Shown here: positions 17,059 through 25,323 of the stretch, piece after piece
Layout of the letters: every line of letters begins with the position of its first letter
Numbering within the stretch: the stretch's first letter is position 1
Source of the DNA: Alloactinosynnema sp. L-07
GTDB lineage: Bacteria; Actinomycetota; Actinomycetes; Mycobacteriales; Pseudonocardiaceae
Assembly: GCF_900070365.1 (NCBI RefSeq)
Contig: NZ_LN850107.1
Coordinates: 2,418,001-2,482,000, forward strand
Direction of reading: 5' to 3'
DNA length: 64,000 nt
The notes under the pieces: generated by a model
The model's input: the letters and a program-made list of their open reading frames with translations, nothing else
Told to the model about the DNA's origin: nothing
Databases searched by the model: none
Made by a program: the position numbers and the translations under genes

Positions 17059-18247
17059 GTGCCCTCCGAGTTCGATCAGTGCTGCCGTCATTCAATCGGG
17101 TGAGGGCGACCAGGCAGGCGGCGGCTCCCAGGACGAACGGCGCGCGCGGGTCGACCAGGTCGGCCAGTGTCGCGGCGACCGGTCCGCCGAGCGCCGTTCC
17201 ACCCAGCAGGACCGCGGAGAACAGCGCCATCACGCGACCGGTCATCGACGGCGCCGCGGTCTGCAGTGTCGCTATCGCCGAGGCGAGGAACAGCGACCAG
17301 GCCAGCCCGATGCCCGCGATGCCCAGCAGGGCGACGGGAATGCCGGGCGATGCGGCGGTGATCGCCGAACACAGGGCCATGAGCTGAATCGACCTCGCCA
17401 GCGTCCGAGGTCCGGGGTTTCCGTGCACAGCCGCGGACAGGGCACCGACGAGGCTCCCTGCGGTCATCGCGGTGAACGCCGTGCCGACGAGACCCGCGCC
17501 GCCACCCAACTCGACCCGGATCAAGATCGGAACCGACACCTGGATGGTGAACGCGAACGTCGCGACGACCCCGAGCGCCAGCATCGCGGCCCGCAGCGGC
17601 GGCGTGCGCCAGACGTACCGCAGGCCGTCGCGGATCTGGCCTGGGGCCCGCTTGACCCTGGGCGACGCGGCGGTGCGGATGGTCAGCAGGAGCGCGATGT
17701 CGAACAGGAACGACAGCGCGTTGACGGCGAAGGTGGCGCCGACGCCCACGGTGGTGATCATGACCGCGCCGACGGCGGTGCCCGCGGTCATGCCGAGGAG
17801 CATGACGGTGCCCGCCAGGGCCGAGGCGCCCGCCGCCAGGTCCGGCGGGACGAGCATCGGCACCAGTGCCCGCCGGGCCGGGGTGTCGAGCGCGTTCACC
17901 ACACCCCAGACCGTGGCGAGCAGGTAGATCAGCGGGAGGGTCAGCGAGTGCGTGGCTGAAGCGACGGCGAAGCACAGGGCTACCAGACCGAGGCCCGCCT
18001 CGGCGAGGATCAGCAGGTGCCGCCGGTCGTGCCGGTCGACCACCGCGCCGCACCACGGTCCGAAGAGGACACTCGGCAGGAACTGGCAGGCCACCATCCA
18101 GCCGAGCGCGCGCGGGTCGAGGTCGACCACCACCCAGGCCAGCGCGACGACCTGCGCCCAGGAGCAGGTGACCGACGGAAGCTGGCCCGCGACATAGCGG
18201 CGGAAGGCTCGGGTACGCAGCGCGCGGACGGCCGGATGGCGTGCCAT
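17015..18247 (-). CDS. MFS transporter (MFS_3/EntS-like)
   Basis: A 410-residue major facilitator with about 12 hydrophobic segments. Helices 2-3 carry VDRHDRRHLLILAEAG and later DTPARRALVPMLVPP, typical of the MFS_3 exporter group (enterobactin exporter-like). ATG 18247 overlaps the stop of the MAPEG gene by one base (TGATG), and its 3' end overlaps the amphi-Trp gene by 44 nt. In the context of gshA/gshB-like enzymes it may export a gamma-glutamyl thiol, conjugate or toxic electrophile (inference); sequence alone does not show the substrate. Confidence 0.9.
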   Translation of the reverse strand: MARHPAVRALRTRAFRRYVAGQLPSVTCSWAQVVALAWVVVDLDPRALGWMVACQFLPSVLFGPWCGAVVDRHDRRHLLILAEAGLGLVALCFAVASATHSLTLPLIYLLATVWGVVNALDTPARRALVPMLVPPDLAAGASALAGTVMLLGMTAGTAVGAVMITTVGVGATFAVNALSFLFDIALLLTIRTAASPRVKRAPGQIRDGLRYVWRTPPLRAAMLALGVVATFAFTIQVSVPILIRVELGGGAGLVGTAFTAMTAGSLVGALSAAVHGNPGPRTLARSIQLMALCSAITAASPGIPVALLGIAGIGLAWSLFLASAIATLQTAAPSMTGRVMALFSAVLLGGTALGGPVAATLADLVDPRAPFVLGAAACLVALTRLNDGSTDRTRRARGRDKGHRTDLLHH

Positions 18248-18645
18248 CAGAACAAACTCACGGCCGCGGCGATGGCCAGGGCCACGCCGAAGATGTAGGT
18301 GGCCGCGGCGCCGCCGAAGCGGTACTTGGTCTCGACGTTGAGGCTGCCCGCGCTGAGCATCCCGTAGGCGTGCGCCAGCCGGGCGAGCGTCGCGCCGATG
18401 ATCAGCGGGATCGCCACGAAGTCCGGGCTTCTTGCGCCGACGAGCAGGAACAGCACGATGAGCGTGGGCACGTACTCGGAGGCGTTGCCGTGCGCCCGGA
18501 TCGCGACGTACAGCTTGTCGTCAGGGTCGGTCGTGTACTGGCTGCCCCCGGCCTTGTGCGTCTGGCCGCGCCGGATGGACACGTTGAGCCCGAGGATGAA
18601 CACCGCGGATGCCAGGATCGCGGTGCAGATGATTGCGGTGGTCAT
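18247..18645 (-). CDS. MAPEG-family membrane protein
   Basis: A 132-residue protein with about four membrane helices. The family motif is present as YVAIRAHGNASEYVPTLIVL. MAPEG proteins (membrane-associated proteins in eicosanoid and glutathione metabolism) include microsomal glutathione transferases; bacterial members of this short type are mostly uncharacterised. Here it directly follows a glutathione synthetase-like gene (ATGA overlap, 4 nt), a context that supports a glutathione-dependent role (inference). Its stop overlaps the MFS start by one base. Confidence 0.9.
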   Translation of the reverse strand: MTTAIICTAILASAVFILGLNVSIRRGQTHKAGGSQYTTDPDDKLYVAIRAHGNASEYVPTLIVLFLLVGARSPDFVAIPLIIGATLARLAHAYGMLSAGSLNVETKYRFGGAAATYIFGVALAIAAAVSLF

Positions 18646-19613
18646 GCTGATCTCCGTTCTTCGCGCGTGTCGAGCACGCTGTCGATCAAGTCGGCGCAGA
18701 GGGTCCAGCCGAGCAGTGCGTCGGCCTTGCGCAGCGCCCCTACGCTGGTGAGGTTGACTTCGATGAGGTGTGGGCCGATGACGTCCAGGCCCGCGGTGTG
18801 GATGCCGTTGGCCAGCAGGGTCGGCGCCAGGCGGGCGCAGATCTCGCGGTCGCGGGCGGTGACCGGGGCCCGCGCGGACGGGTGGCCGATGCGGAAGTCG
18901 CCGTCGGCCGGGAATCGGTAGACCGCGCCGACCGGCTCTCCCGCGACGACGAACAGCCGTTTGTTGCCGGAACCGACCTCGGGCAGGAACTTCTGCACCA
19001 CGACGGCGCGCGCGCCCAACTCGGTCGACAGTTCGATGAGTGAGGGCAGGTTCGGGTCGCCCTCGTCGAGCCGCAGGACGCCCCGGCCGGAGAACCCGTC
19101 GACCGGTTTGACGACCGCGGGTCCGTGCTCGGCGAGGAACGCCCGGATGGTGCCCGCGTCGGCGGTGACCGCGGTGGGCGGGATCAGGTCGGGGAACCGC
19201 AGCGGCAGCAGGTGTTCGCTGCACGCCCGGATCCCGCGCGGATCGTTGACCATGGCGGTCCGCGCCGGGTCCACCAGGTCGAGGATGAGCGTGGCGGCGG
19301 TGTAGGTCTGATCGATGGGCGGCTCTGTGCGGATGAACACCGCGGCCGTCTCGTCGAGCCAGATCCGCCGCGACGCGACGACGGTGAACCACGGGTCCGG
19401 CACGGTCCAGCGAACTCCGCCTGCCGGCGCGCATGGGGTGAGCCGCACCCGGCGGGCCGTCGCGCGGGCGCGGGCGTCGACGGCTTCGAGATGCCTGGTC
19501 TCGGTGACCCACACCTCGGCGCCGCGGTCCTGCGCCGCGTGCATGAGCCCGACCGTGCTGTCGATGCCCGCGTCGAGCGACTCCAGCGGGTCGGCGACGA
19601 ACGCGATCCTCAT
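18642..19613 (-). CDS. gshB: Glutathione synthetase-like ATP-grasp ligase
   Basis: A 323-residue ATP-grasp enzyme that matches proteobacterial GshB along its length: MRIAFVADPLESLDAGIDST at the N-terminus, FIRTEPPIDQTYTAAT, AVVKPVDGFSGRGVLRLDEG (ATP-binding lysine and glycine loop), QKFLPEVGSGNKRLFVV, and GLDVIGPHLIEVNLTS (Mg-binding Glu/Asn). GshB joins glycine to gamma-glutamylcysteine. Overlaps both neighbours by 4 nt (gshA-like upstream, MAPEG downstream). Actinobacteria normally use mycothiol, so a gshA-gshB pair is unusual; the second substrate could be something other than glycine. Confidence 0.85.
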   Translation of the reverse strand: MRIAFVADPLESLDAGIDSTVGLMHAAQDRGAEVWVTETRHLEAVDARARATARRVRLTPCAPAGGVRWTVPDPWFTVVASRRIWLDETAAVFIRTEPPIDQTYTAATLILDLVDPARTAMVNDPRGIRACSEHLLPLRFPDLIPPTAVTADAGTIRAFLAEHGPAVVKPVDGFSGRGVLRLDEGDPNLPSLIELSTELGARAVVVQKFLPEVGSGNKRLFVVAGEPVGAVYRFPADGDFRIGHPSARAPVTARDREICARLAPTLLANGIHTAGLDVIGPHLIEVNLTSVGALRKADALLGWTLCADLIDSVLDTREERRSA

Positions 19614-20692
19614 GACACGCCTCCGGGATGCTGCCCGACCTGGCCGCGCACAAACAGACCTACCTCGCGGTGTTCGAGCGGTTCGAGGGCATGGCGAATC
19701 GGCACTGTCTGTCGCGAGTGGACAATGGAGAGCAGGGCGGCCGATTCGGGCGAATACCCTGCCGCGGCCTCGCTCCAGGCCCGCCACTGGTCGGCGACGC
19801 GCGGCAGCAGCAAGTCGAGCGCGTCCCGCCGAGCCCGCGCGTCGGTCAGCAGGGTCACCACGGCCGCGACCGCGGCGCCGATCCGGTCGACCGGCTGGGC
19901 GTCGAGGTAGCGGACCTCCAGGTAGCCGCCGCGCGGCCGGACCGGCGGAAACAGGGTGGACAGGTGGTAGACCGGGTCGGCGGTCTCGGGGATCGACAGC
20001 CGGGGCGCGGCCGCGGCGAAGGCGGCGTAGGCGCCAACGGGGTCGGCGGGGTCGAGGTGGCGGCCGTCGTAGCCGGTCCGGCGCGGGTCGACGCCCTGCC
20101 AGATCCGGGTGCGCGCGTTGTCGATCCCCGACGGCAGACCGTCCAGCGACGGCGAGTTCGCGAACACCGCGGTGAGCGGCGGACCGGCCAGGTTGGCGAC
20201 CAGCCACTGCTCGCGCCCCGCGCCGCCCGGCAGCAGGTCGACGGCGACCTGCAGCGACGCGGTGAGGCGCATCATCCGCCTGCCGTCCGGCCCAACCTCG
20301 TCGAACGCCCGCTGCATCGCGAGATACCGCGGCGACGGTGTGCGCAGCGGGACGTCGTCGCAGCCGTGATACGGGTTGGTGCCGACCGACTCCAGTCGCG
20401 CGCCGACTCGCGCGGCGATCGCCGACGCGCGATCCACCAGCCCGCGCAGGTCCCGCACGAGTGTGTCGACCGAGGGTCGGGGCGCGGGGCTGAGTTCGAG
20501 TTGGCCGCCCGGCTCGAAGGTCGGCACCGCCACGCGGACGAAGTCGGCGTCGAACCAGGCGGAGAGGACGGCGGGGTCGACCGGGCGCGGGTCGGGGGTG
20601 TCGGTGACCGCGATCAGCTCGACCTCGGCCCCGACCCGCCCTGGGCACCTGGCCGGGGAGAACAGTCGCTCGACCGCTTCGTTCAGCTTCAT
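19610..20692 (-). CDS. gshA: Glutamate-cysteine ligase-family protein (GCS2/EgtA type)
   Basis: A 360-residue gamma-glutamylcysteine ligase of the GCS2 (plant/EgtA-like) type: RVGAEVELIAVTD near the N-terminus (metal-binding Glu), FEPGGQLELSPAPRPS, LTASLQVAVDLLPGG, VFANSPSLDGL and GYLEVRYLDAQPVD. It would make gamma-glutamylcysteine, the first step for glutathione or ergothioneine. The partner immediately downstream is a GshB homologue (ATGA overlap) and no egtB/D/E is nearby, which favours a glutathione-type product. Start ATG 20692; divergent from the HtrA gene across 172 bp. Confidence 0.85.
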   Translation of the reverse strand: MKLNEAVERLFSPARCPGRVGAEVELIAVTDTPDPRPVDPAVLSAWFDADFVRVAVPTFEPGGQLELSPAPRPSVDTLVRDLRGLVDRASAIAARVGARLESVGTNPYHGCDDVPLRTPSPRYLAMQRAFDEVGPDGRRMMRLTASLQVAVDLLPGGAGREQWLVANLAGPPLTAVFANSPSLDGLPSGIDNARTRIWQGVDPRRTGYDGRHLDPADPVGAYAAFAAAAPRLSIPETADPVYHLSTLFPPVRPRGGYLEVRYLDAQPVDRIGAAVAAVVTLLTDARARRDALDLLLPRVADQWRAWSEAAAGYSPESAALLSIVHSRQTVPIRHALEPLEHREVGLFVRGQVGQHPGGVS

Positions 20693-20864
20693 GCGAGCAC
20701 CGTCCCTCGACCACGCGGCGGCGACATCCGTGGTGGTACGCGGTCGCGGTACTGAATCCCCGGCGTTTCCGCTCAGGGTGAACTGGGCGCGAGATCACCA
20801 CGCGCGGGCGCACACTGGTGAGGTGAAATGATGTAATCGCGCCGGGCCCGAGGTGGTGGTCGAC

Positions 20865-21812
20865 GTGTCGGAAGACCTCGAACCGGGCTTGCCCACCGAG
20901 GCCGAGGCCCTCGACGCCTACTCCCGGACGGTCAGCGCGGTCGCCGCCACCGTGACCCAGAGGGTCGCCGCGGTCCGGCTGGGCCAGGGCAGCGGATCAG
21001 CCGTCATCTTCGACGACTCGTCGAACCTCATCACGAACGCGCACGTCGTCGGCTCGGCCGGGTCGGGCACGGTCACCTTCGCCGACGGCGCCGAGTCCCG
21101 GTTCGTCGTCGTCGGCCGCGACGCCCTCTCCGACCTCGCGGTCCTGCAGGTCGACGGCGACACTCCCCCGCCCGCCGCCTTCGGCGACGCCGACCGGCTC
21201 GTCGTCGGCCAACTCGTCGTGGCGGTCGGCAATCCCCTTGGCCTCGCGGGCTCGGTGACCGCGGGCGTGGTGAGCGCGCTCGGCCGGGCGCTGCCGGTGC
21301 GGCAGGGACGCACGGGCCGGGTGATCGAGAACGTGATCCAGACCGACGCGGCCCTCAACCCCGGCAACTCCGGCGGCGCCCTGGCCGACTCAGCGGCCCG
21401 CGTGGTCGGGATCAACACCGCCGTGGCCGGGTTCGGGCTCGGCCTGGCGGTCCCGGTGAACGCGACCACCCTGCGGATCATCCACACCCTGCTCGCCGAC
21501 GGGCGCGTCCGCCGCGCCTACCTGGGGGTGGTGGGCGTCCCGGCGCCGCTGCCCGACGACGTCGCCGACCGCACCGGCCAGCGCGCGGGCCTGCGGGTGG
21601 TGGAAGTGGTCGCCGGTGGCCCGGCCGCCCGCGCGGGCCTGCGGGCGGGCGACCTCGTCCTCACCGTCGGGCGGGTCCAAGTGCGTGACGCCCAGGGCAT
21701 CCAGCGTCAGCTGTTCGGTGAGGCCATCGGCCTGGATCTGCCGATCACGGTTCTGCGCAACGGCGCGATGGTCGACGTCTACGCGGTCCCGTCCGAACTG
21801 TCGGCGGAGTGA
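20865..21812 (+). CDS. HtrA/DegP-like S1C serine protease with PDZ domain, no export signal
   Basis: A 315-residue trypsin-fold protease followed by one PDZ domain. Counting from GTG 20865, the triad is His60 (LITNAHVV), Asp90 (ALSDLAVL) and Ser169 (NPGNSGGAL). The PDZ domain (about 220-305) contains PAARAGLRAGDLVLTVGRVQ. Most HtrA proteins are exported or membrane-anchored; this one has no signal peptide or membrane helix, so it should act in the cytoplasm. GTG 20865 follows GAGGTGG; GTG 20853 is possible. Divergent from gshA; the guanidine riboswitch begins 65 nt after its stop. Confidence 0.9.
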   Translation: MSEDLEPGLPTEAEALDAYSRTVSAVAATVTQRVAAVRLGQGSGSAVIFDDSSNLITNAHVVGSAGSGTVTFADGAESRFVVVGRDALSDLAVLQVDGDTPPPAAFGDADRLVVGQLVVAVGNPLGLAGSVTAGVVSALGRALPVRQGRTGRVIENVIQTDAALNPGNSGGALADSAARVVGINTAVAGFGLGLAVPVNATTLRIIHTLLADGRVRRAYLGVVGVPAPLPDDVADRTGQRAGLRVVEVVAGGPAARAGLRAGDLVLTVGRVQVRDAQGIQRQLFGEAIGLDLPITVLRNGAMVDVYAVPSELSAE

Positions 21813-21877
21813 TCGGATCTCGTTGCGCGCGGTGGTCCCGTCTGGTTGTCTGGCACGGACCCGCACGCACGCGGGGC

Positions 21878-21972
21878 GCGTCTAGGGTTCCGTCGGATTC
21901 TCCGGGGCTGGTCCGAGAGACGCAGGCAAGGCGGCTGCCTTGTTCCACGGCGGGATAAAAGCCCGGGAGGCC
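21878..21972 (+). promoter_or_regulatory. Guanidine-I (ykkC/yxkD) riboswitch
   Basis: Conserved blocks of the class are all present in order: CTAGGGTTCCG (21882), CTGGTCCGAGAG (21908), ACGGCGGGATAAAAGCCCGG (21947). GCGTCT (21878-21883) pairs with AGACGC (21918-21923) to close the first stem; AGGCA (21924) and TGCCT (21936) form the second, and CGGG/CCCG around ATAAAA the third. The element senses guanidinium and is generally an ON switch. It precedes DUF1989 and carboxylase genes, its most common association. The ribosome site GGAGG at 22008 follows 35 nt later. Confidence 0.95.
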
Positions 21973-22019
21973 ACCTGGCGCCGTACCCCGCGGGGCCTTC
22001 GACAACCGGAGGTCGTGGC

Positions 22020-22718
22020 TTGGCCGCGCTCGTGAGTCATGTGGTATCCGCCGCCGCGGCGTGGTCGGTCCAGGTTCGGCGGGGACGGGTGCTGCGGTTG
22101 ACCGCCCAGGGTGACGGGGCGAACTGTTCGACGTTCGTCTACGCCGCCGGTGATCCGGTCGACCGCATGAACATCCCCGACACGCTCAAAGCCCAGATGA
22201 GCGCGCGCGTCCACCCGCCGATGGTGCTGATGTCGGACCGGGGCGTCGGGCTGGCCTCGGTGGTCGGCTCCACCCTCGACTGGCACGACGCGCTCGGGGG
22301 GCACTCGGTGGACGCGCACGTCGAGCGGTTCGGGCCGTCGTCCTACGGTGCCGATCGCAACGAGTGGCGGCGGTCGGCGCGGGCCGGGGTGGTGAGCGAG
22401 TTGACCAAGCACGGCCGCGGGCCCGCTCACCTGCACGCGTGCGTCAACTTCTTCAGCAAGCTCGCGACCGCCGACGACGGCGGCCTGAGCTTCGTCGACG
22501 GACACGCCAAGACCGGCGACTGGGTCAGCCTGCGCGCGGAGGTCGATCTGCTGGTGATCCTGGCGACCGCCCCGCATCCGGCGGATCCGCGGTGGCGGCC
22601 CGCGGCGGTCCTGGCCGAGGTGACCGAGGGTGAGCCGTATGGCGACGACGATCCGTCGATGACCTTCCGGGACGAGAGCGCCCGCGCCCTCGAAGCGGCC
22701 AAGGCGGTGTTCGCGTGA
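22020..22718 (+). CDS. cgdA: Carboxyguanidine deiminase-type subunit (DUF1989, UAAP1-like)
   Basis: A 232-residue DUF1989 protein, first gene under the guanidine riboswitch. DUF1989 pairs, once called urea carboxylase-associated proteins, were shown in other bacteria to form carboxyguanidine deiminase, which turns carboxyguanidine into allophanate. Seen: [20 protein letters not shown] at the front and [20 protein letters not shown] near residue 145. Start is TTG 22020, with GGAGG 7 nt before it; the GTG at 22032 is too far from that site. The stop overlaps the next start by 4 nt. Confidence 0.85.
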   Translation: MAALVSHVVSAAAAWSVQVRRGRVLRLTAQGDGANCSTFVYAAGDPVDRMNIPDTLKAQMSARVHPPMVLMSDRGVGLASVVGSTLDWHDALGGHSVDAHVERFGPSSYGADRNEWRRSARAGVVSELTKHGRGPAHLHACVNFFSKLATADDGGLSFVDGHAKTGDWVSLRAEVDLLVILATAPHPADPRWRPAAVLAEVTEGEPYGDDDPSMTFRDESARALEAAKAVFA

Positions 22719-23329
22719 TCACGGCCCCGAACCTCGATGTGACCGTGGCGGCGGGCGACGGCTGGGTCGGCGTCATCCCGGCGGGCGGCAGCTTCCGCAT
22801 CGTCGACCTGCACGGCAACCAGGCCGCCGACACCCTGTTCTACGACGCGGCCGACCTCCACAACCGCTACAGCGCGATGGACACCATCCGCGAGCAGGGC
22901 GCGGTCTACCTGACCACCGGGTCCCGGCTGCTCTCGGCCGACCTCGACGTGCTGGCCACGATCACCGAGGACACTTGCGGCAGGCACGACACGGTCGGCG
23001 GCGCGTGCTCGCAGGAGTCCAACGTCATCCGCTACGGCGCGCACACCCGCCACCAGCACGCGTGCAGGCAGACCTTCCTGCGCTACGGCGCCGAGGCAGG
23101 CATCGGTCCCGCCGAGCTCGGACACAACATCAACTTCTTCATGAACGTCCCGCTGACCGCCGACGGCGGGCTCACCTTCGCCGACGGCGTCTCCGCGCCG
23201 GGCAAGTATGTGCAGGTGCGCGCCGAGCGCGACATCATCGCGCTGATCAGCAACTGCCCGCAGCTCAACAACCCGTGCAACGGCTGGAATCCGACCCCGA
23301 TCCAGCTGCTGGGCTGGTGGAGCCAGTGA
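22715..23329 (+). CDS. cgdB: Carboxyguanidine deiminase-type subunit (DUF1989, UAAP2-like)
   Basis: A 204-residue DUF1989 protein, partner of the preceding gene (GTGA overlap). Motifs: [40 protein letters not shown] with two conserved cysteines likely to bind metal, [13 protein letters not shown], and [13 protein letters not shown] near the end. In characterised guanidine-utilising bacteria the two subunits act between guanidine carboxylase and allophanate hydrolase, the latter encoded two genes downstream. Its stop overlaps the carboxyltransferase start by 4 nt. Confidence 0.87.
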   Translation: MITAPNLDVTVAAGDGWVGVIPAGGSFRIVDLHGNQAADTLFYDAADLHNRYSAMDTIREQGAVYLTTGSRLLSADLDVLATITEDTCGRHDTVGGACSQESNVIRYGAHTRHQHACRQTFLRYGAEAGIGPAELGHNINFFMNVPLTADGGLTFADGVSAPGKYVQVRAERDIIALISNCPQLNNPCNGWNPTPIQLLGWWSQ

Positions 23330-25323
23330 CGGCCACTGTCGTGCGGACCGCCACGATCGAAGTCCTCACGCCTGGGGTCCAGACCACCGTGCAGGACCTC
23401 CACGGCAGGCGCGGCCTCTGGGATGTCGGGGTGCCGCCATCGGGCGCGTGGGACGACTTCGCGTTCGCGCTGGCCACCCGCGCCGTTGGCAACCATCGGG
23501 GCGCGGCCGGGCTGGAGGCGGTCGCGGTCGGGCCGACGCTGCGGTTCGGTCAGCGCGCGCTGATCTGCGTGACGGGGGCGGCGCACGACGCGACCGTCGA
23601 CGGGCGGCCGGTCGAGTTGGGTGTCGTCACCGTGGTTCCGGCGGGCGGGGTGCTCGACCTCGGACCGTGCGGCGAGCCTGGCCTGCGTTCCTACCTCGCC
23701 GTCGCGGGCGGTATCGCCGCGCCGCTGGACCTGGGCAGCCGGGCGACGTTCACCCTGGGCGGGTTCGGTGGCCACGACGGGCGTCCGCTGACGGCGGGCA
23801 CGACGCTGCCGATCGGCCGCGCGGAGAACCTCGACCCGCCGATGGACGTGGCCGAGCTGCTGCCGGAGCTGCGCCACGACTGGACCCTACGCGTGCTGGC
23901 GGGCCCGCACGGCGCGCCGGAACACCTCACGCCGGACGGCGTCGCCGCGCTGTTCGCCGCGACCTGGACCGTCGACCACCGCGCCGACCGCACCGGCGTC
24001 CGGTTGATCGGGCCGACGCCGGGGTGGGCGCGGCGCGACGGCGGCGAAGCCGGTCTGCACCCGTCGAACATCCACGACAGCGCCTATCCGATCGGCGGCA
24101 TCATGCTCGCCGGGAACACCCCGGTGATCGTCGGCCCGGACGGTCCGAGCCTGGGCGGGTTCGTCGTGCCCTGCGTGGTGATCCGCGCGGACCGGTGGAT
24201 GCTCGCCCAACTGCGTCCTGGCGACACCGTGCGCTTGGACGTGGTCTCCCCCGCGACCGCCGAGGCCGTCAACGCCGAACGCGACGCGCTGCTGGCCGAC
24301 CTGCACGTCATCTCGCCACGAGTCGCCACCACCCGCTCCGCGGTCCCGCCGACCGCCGAGCCGGACGTCGTCCTCGCCCGGCTCGACCCCGAAGGCCATC
24401 GGCCTGGTCTCGTCCTGCGCCGCGCGGGCGACCACCACCTGCTGCTAGAAGCCGGGCCCGCCGAGCTAGACCTGACGGTCCGGTTCTGGGTGCACCTGCT
24501 CGCCGAGCGGCTGCGCGCCGAGGCCGTCGCGGGCATCAGCGAGCTGGTCGAGGGCGTGCGATCCCTGCTGCTGCAAGCCGATCCGGCCGTGATCCGCCCG
24601 GACGAACTGGCCGAGATCGTGCTCGACCACGCGCTGCGGATCCCCGACCCGAACCAGGTCACGCTCGACGTGCGGGAGGTGACCCTGCCGCTCGCGCTCG
24701 ACCACCCGCTCGCGCATGAGGCCATGGCGCGCTACGCGCGGTCGGTGCGGCCCGACGCGCCGTGGTGCCCGGACAACGTCGAGTTCATCCGCCGGGTCAA
24801 CGACCTGCGCGACCGCGACGAGGTGTTCGACATCGTCACCGCCGCGACCTACCTGGTGATCGGCTTGGGCGATGTCTACCTGGGCGCACCGGTCGCGGTG
24901 CCGATGGACCCGCGGCACCGGCTGGTGACGACGAAGTACGACCCGGCCCGCACGTGGACGCCGCAGAACGCCGTCGGCATCGGCGGGGTGTACCTGTGCG
25001 TGTACGGGATGGAGGGCCCAGGCGGCTACCAGCTCGTCGGCCGGACCGTCCCGGTGTGGCGCCACGTGCCCGGATCCGGGGCGCGGCCGTGGTTGTTGCG
25101 CCAGTTCGACCGGCTGCGGTTCCAGCCGGTCACGGCGGCGGAACTGGCCGACCTGCGTGCCGACATCAAGGCGGGCCGCGCGGATCTGGTGGCCCGGCCC
25201 GCGACGTTCTCGCTGGCCGAGGTCGCCGCGATCGAGACCGAGCACGCCGCCGAGATCGCCACCCTCCGAGCGCGGCGCCAGGCCGCGTTCGCCGACGAAC
25301 GCGCCAGGTGGGACACACGATGA
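23326..25323 (+). CDS. Carboxyltransferase-only guanidine/urea carboxylase fragment (KipA-KipI fusion)
   Basis: A 665-residue protein corresponding to just the carboxyltransferase region of urea/guanidine carboxylase: an AHS2/KipA-like part (about 8-300, with [40 protein letters not shown]) and an AHS1/KipI-like part (about 335-560, with [40 protein letters not shown]), then the tail [13 protein letters not shown]. It stops where the biotin carrier domain normally begins ([13 protein letters not shown]). The ~450-residue biotin carboxylase domain and the biotinyl-lysine domain are absent, both from this protein and from the whole window. Overlaps both neighbours by 4 nt. It must borrow biotin components or do another reaction. 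Confidence 0.88.
   Translation: MTATVVRTATIEVLTPGVQTTVQDLHGRRGLWDVGVPPSGAWDDFAFALATRAVGNHRGAAGLEAVAVGPTLRFGQRALICVTGAAHDATVDGRPVELGVVTVVPAGGVLDLGPCGEPGLRSYLAVAGGIAAPLDLGSRATFTLGGFGGHDGRPLTAGTTLPIGRAENLDPPMDVAELLPELRHDWTLRVLAGPHGAPEHLTPDGVAALFAATWTVDHRADRTGVRLIGPTPGWARRDGGEAGLHPSNIHDSAYPIGGIMLAGNTPVIVGPDGPSLGGFVVPCVVIRADRWMLAQLRPGDTVRLDVVSPATAEAVNAERDALLADLHVISPRVATTRSAVPPTAEPDVVLARLDPEGHRPGLVLRRAGDHHLLLEAGPAELDLTVRFWVHLLAERLRAEAVAGISELVEGVRSLLLQADPAVIRPDELAEIVLDHALRIPDPNQVTLDVREVTLPLALDHPLAHEAMARYARSVRPDAPWCPDNVEFIRRVNDLRDRDEVFDIVTAATYLVIGLGDVYLGAPVAVPMDPRHRLVTTKYDPARTWTPQNAVGIGGVYLCVYGMEGPGGYQLVGRTVPVWRHVPGSGARPWLLRQFDRLRFQPVTAAELADLRADIKAGRADLVARPATFSLAEVAAIETEHAAEIATLRARRQAAFADERARWDTR

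Noticed and set aside
19610..20692. Calling the GCS2 protein EgtA of ergothioneine synthesis
   Set aside because: No egtB, egtC, egtD or egtE is near, while a GshB homologue overlaps it by 4 nt; ergothioneine supply remains possible but is less supported.
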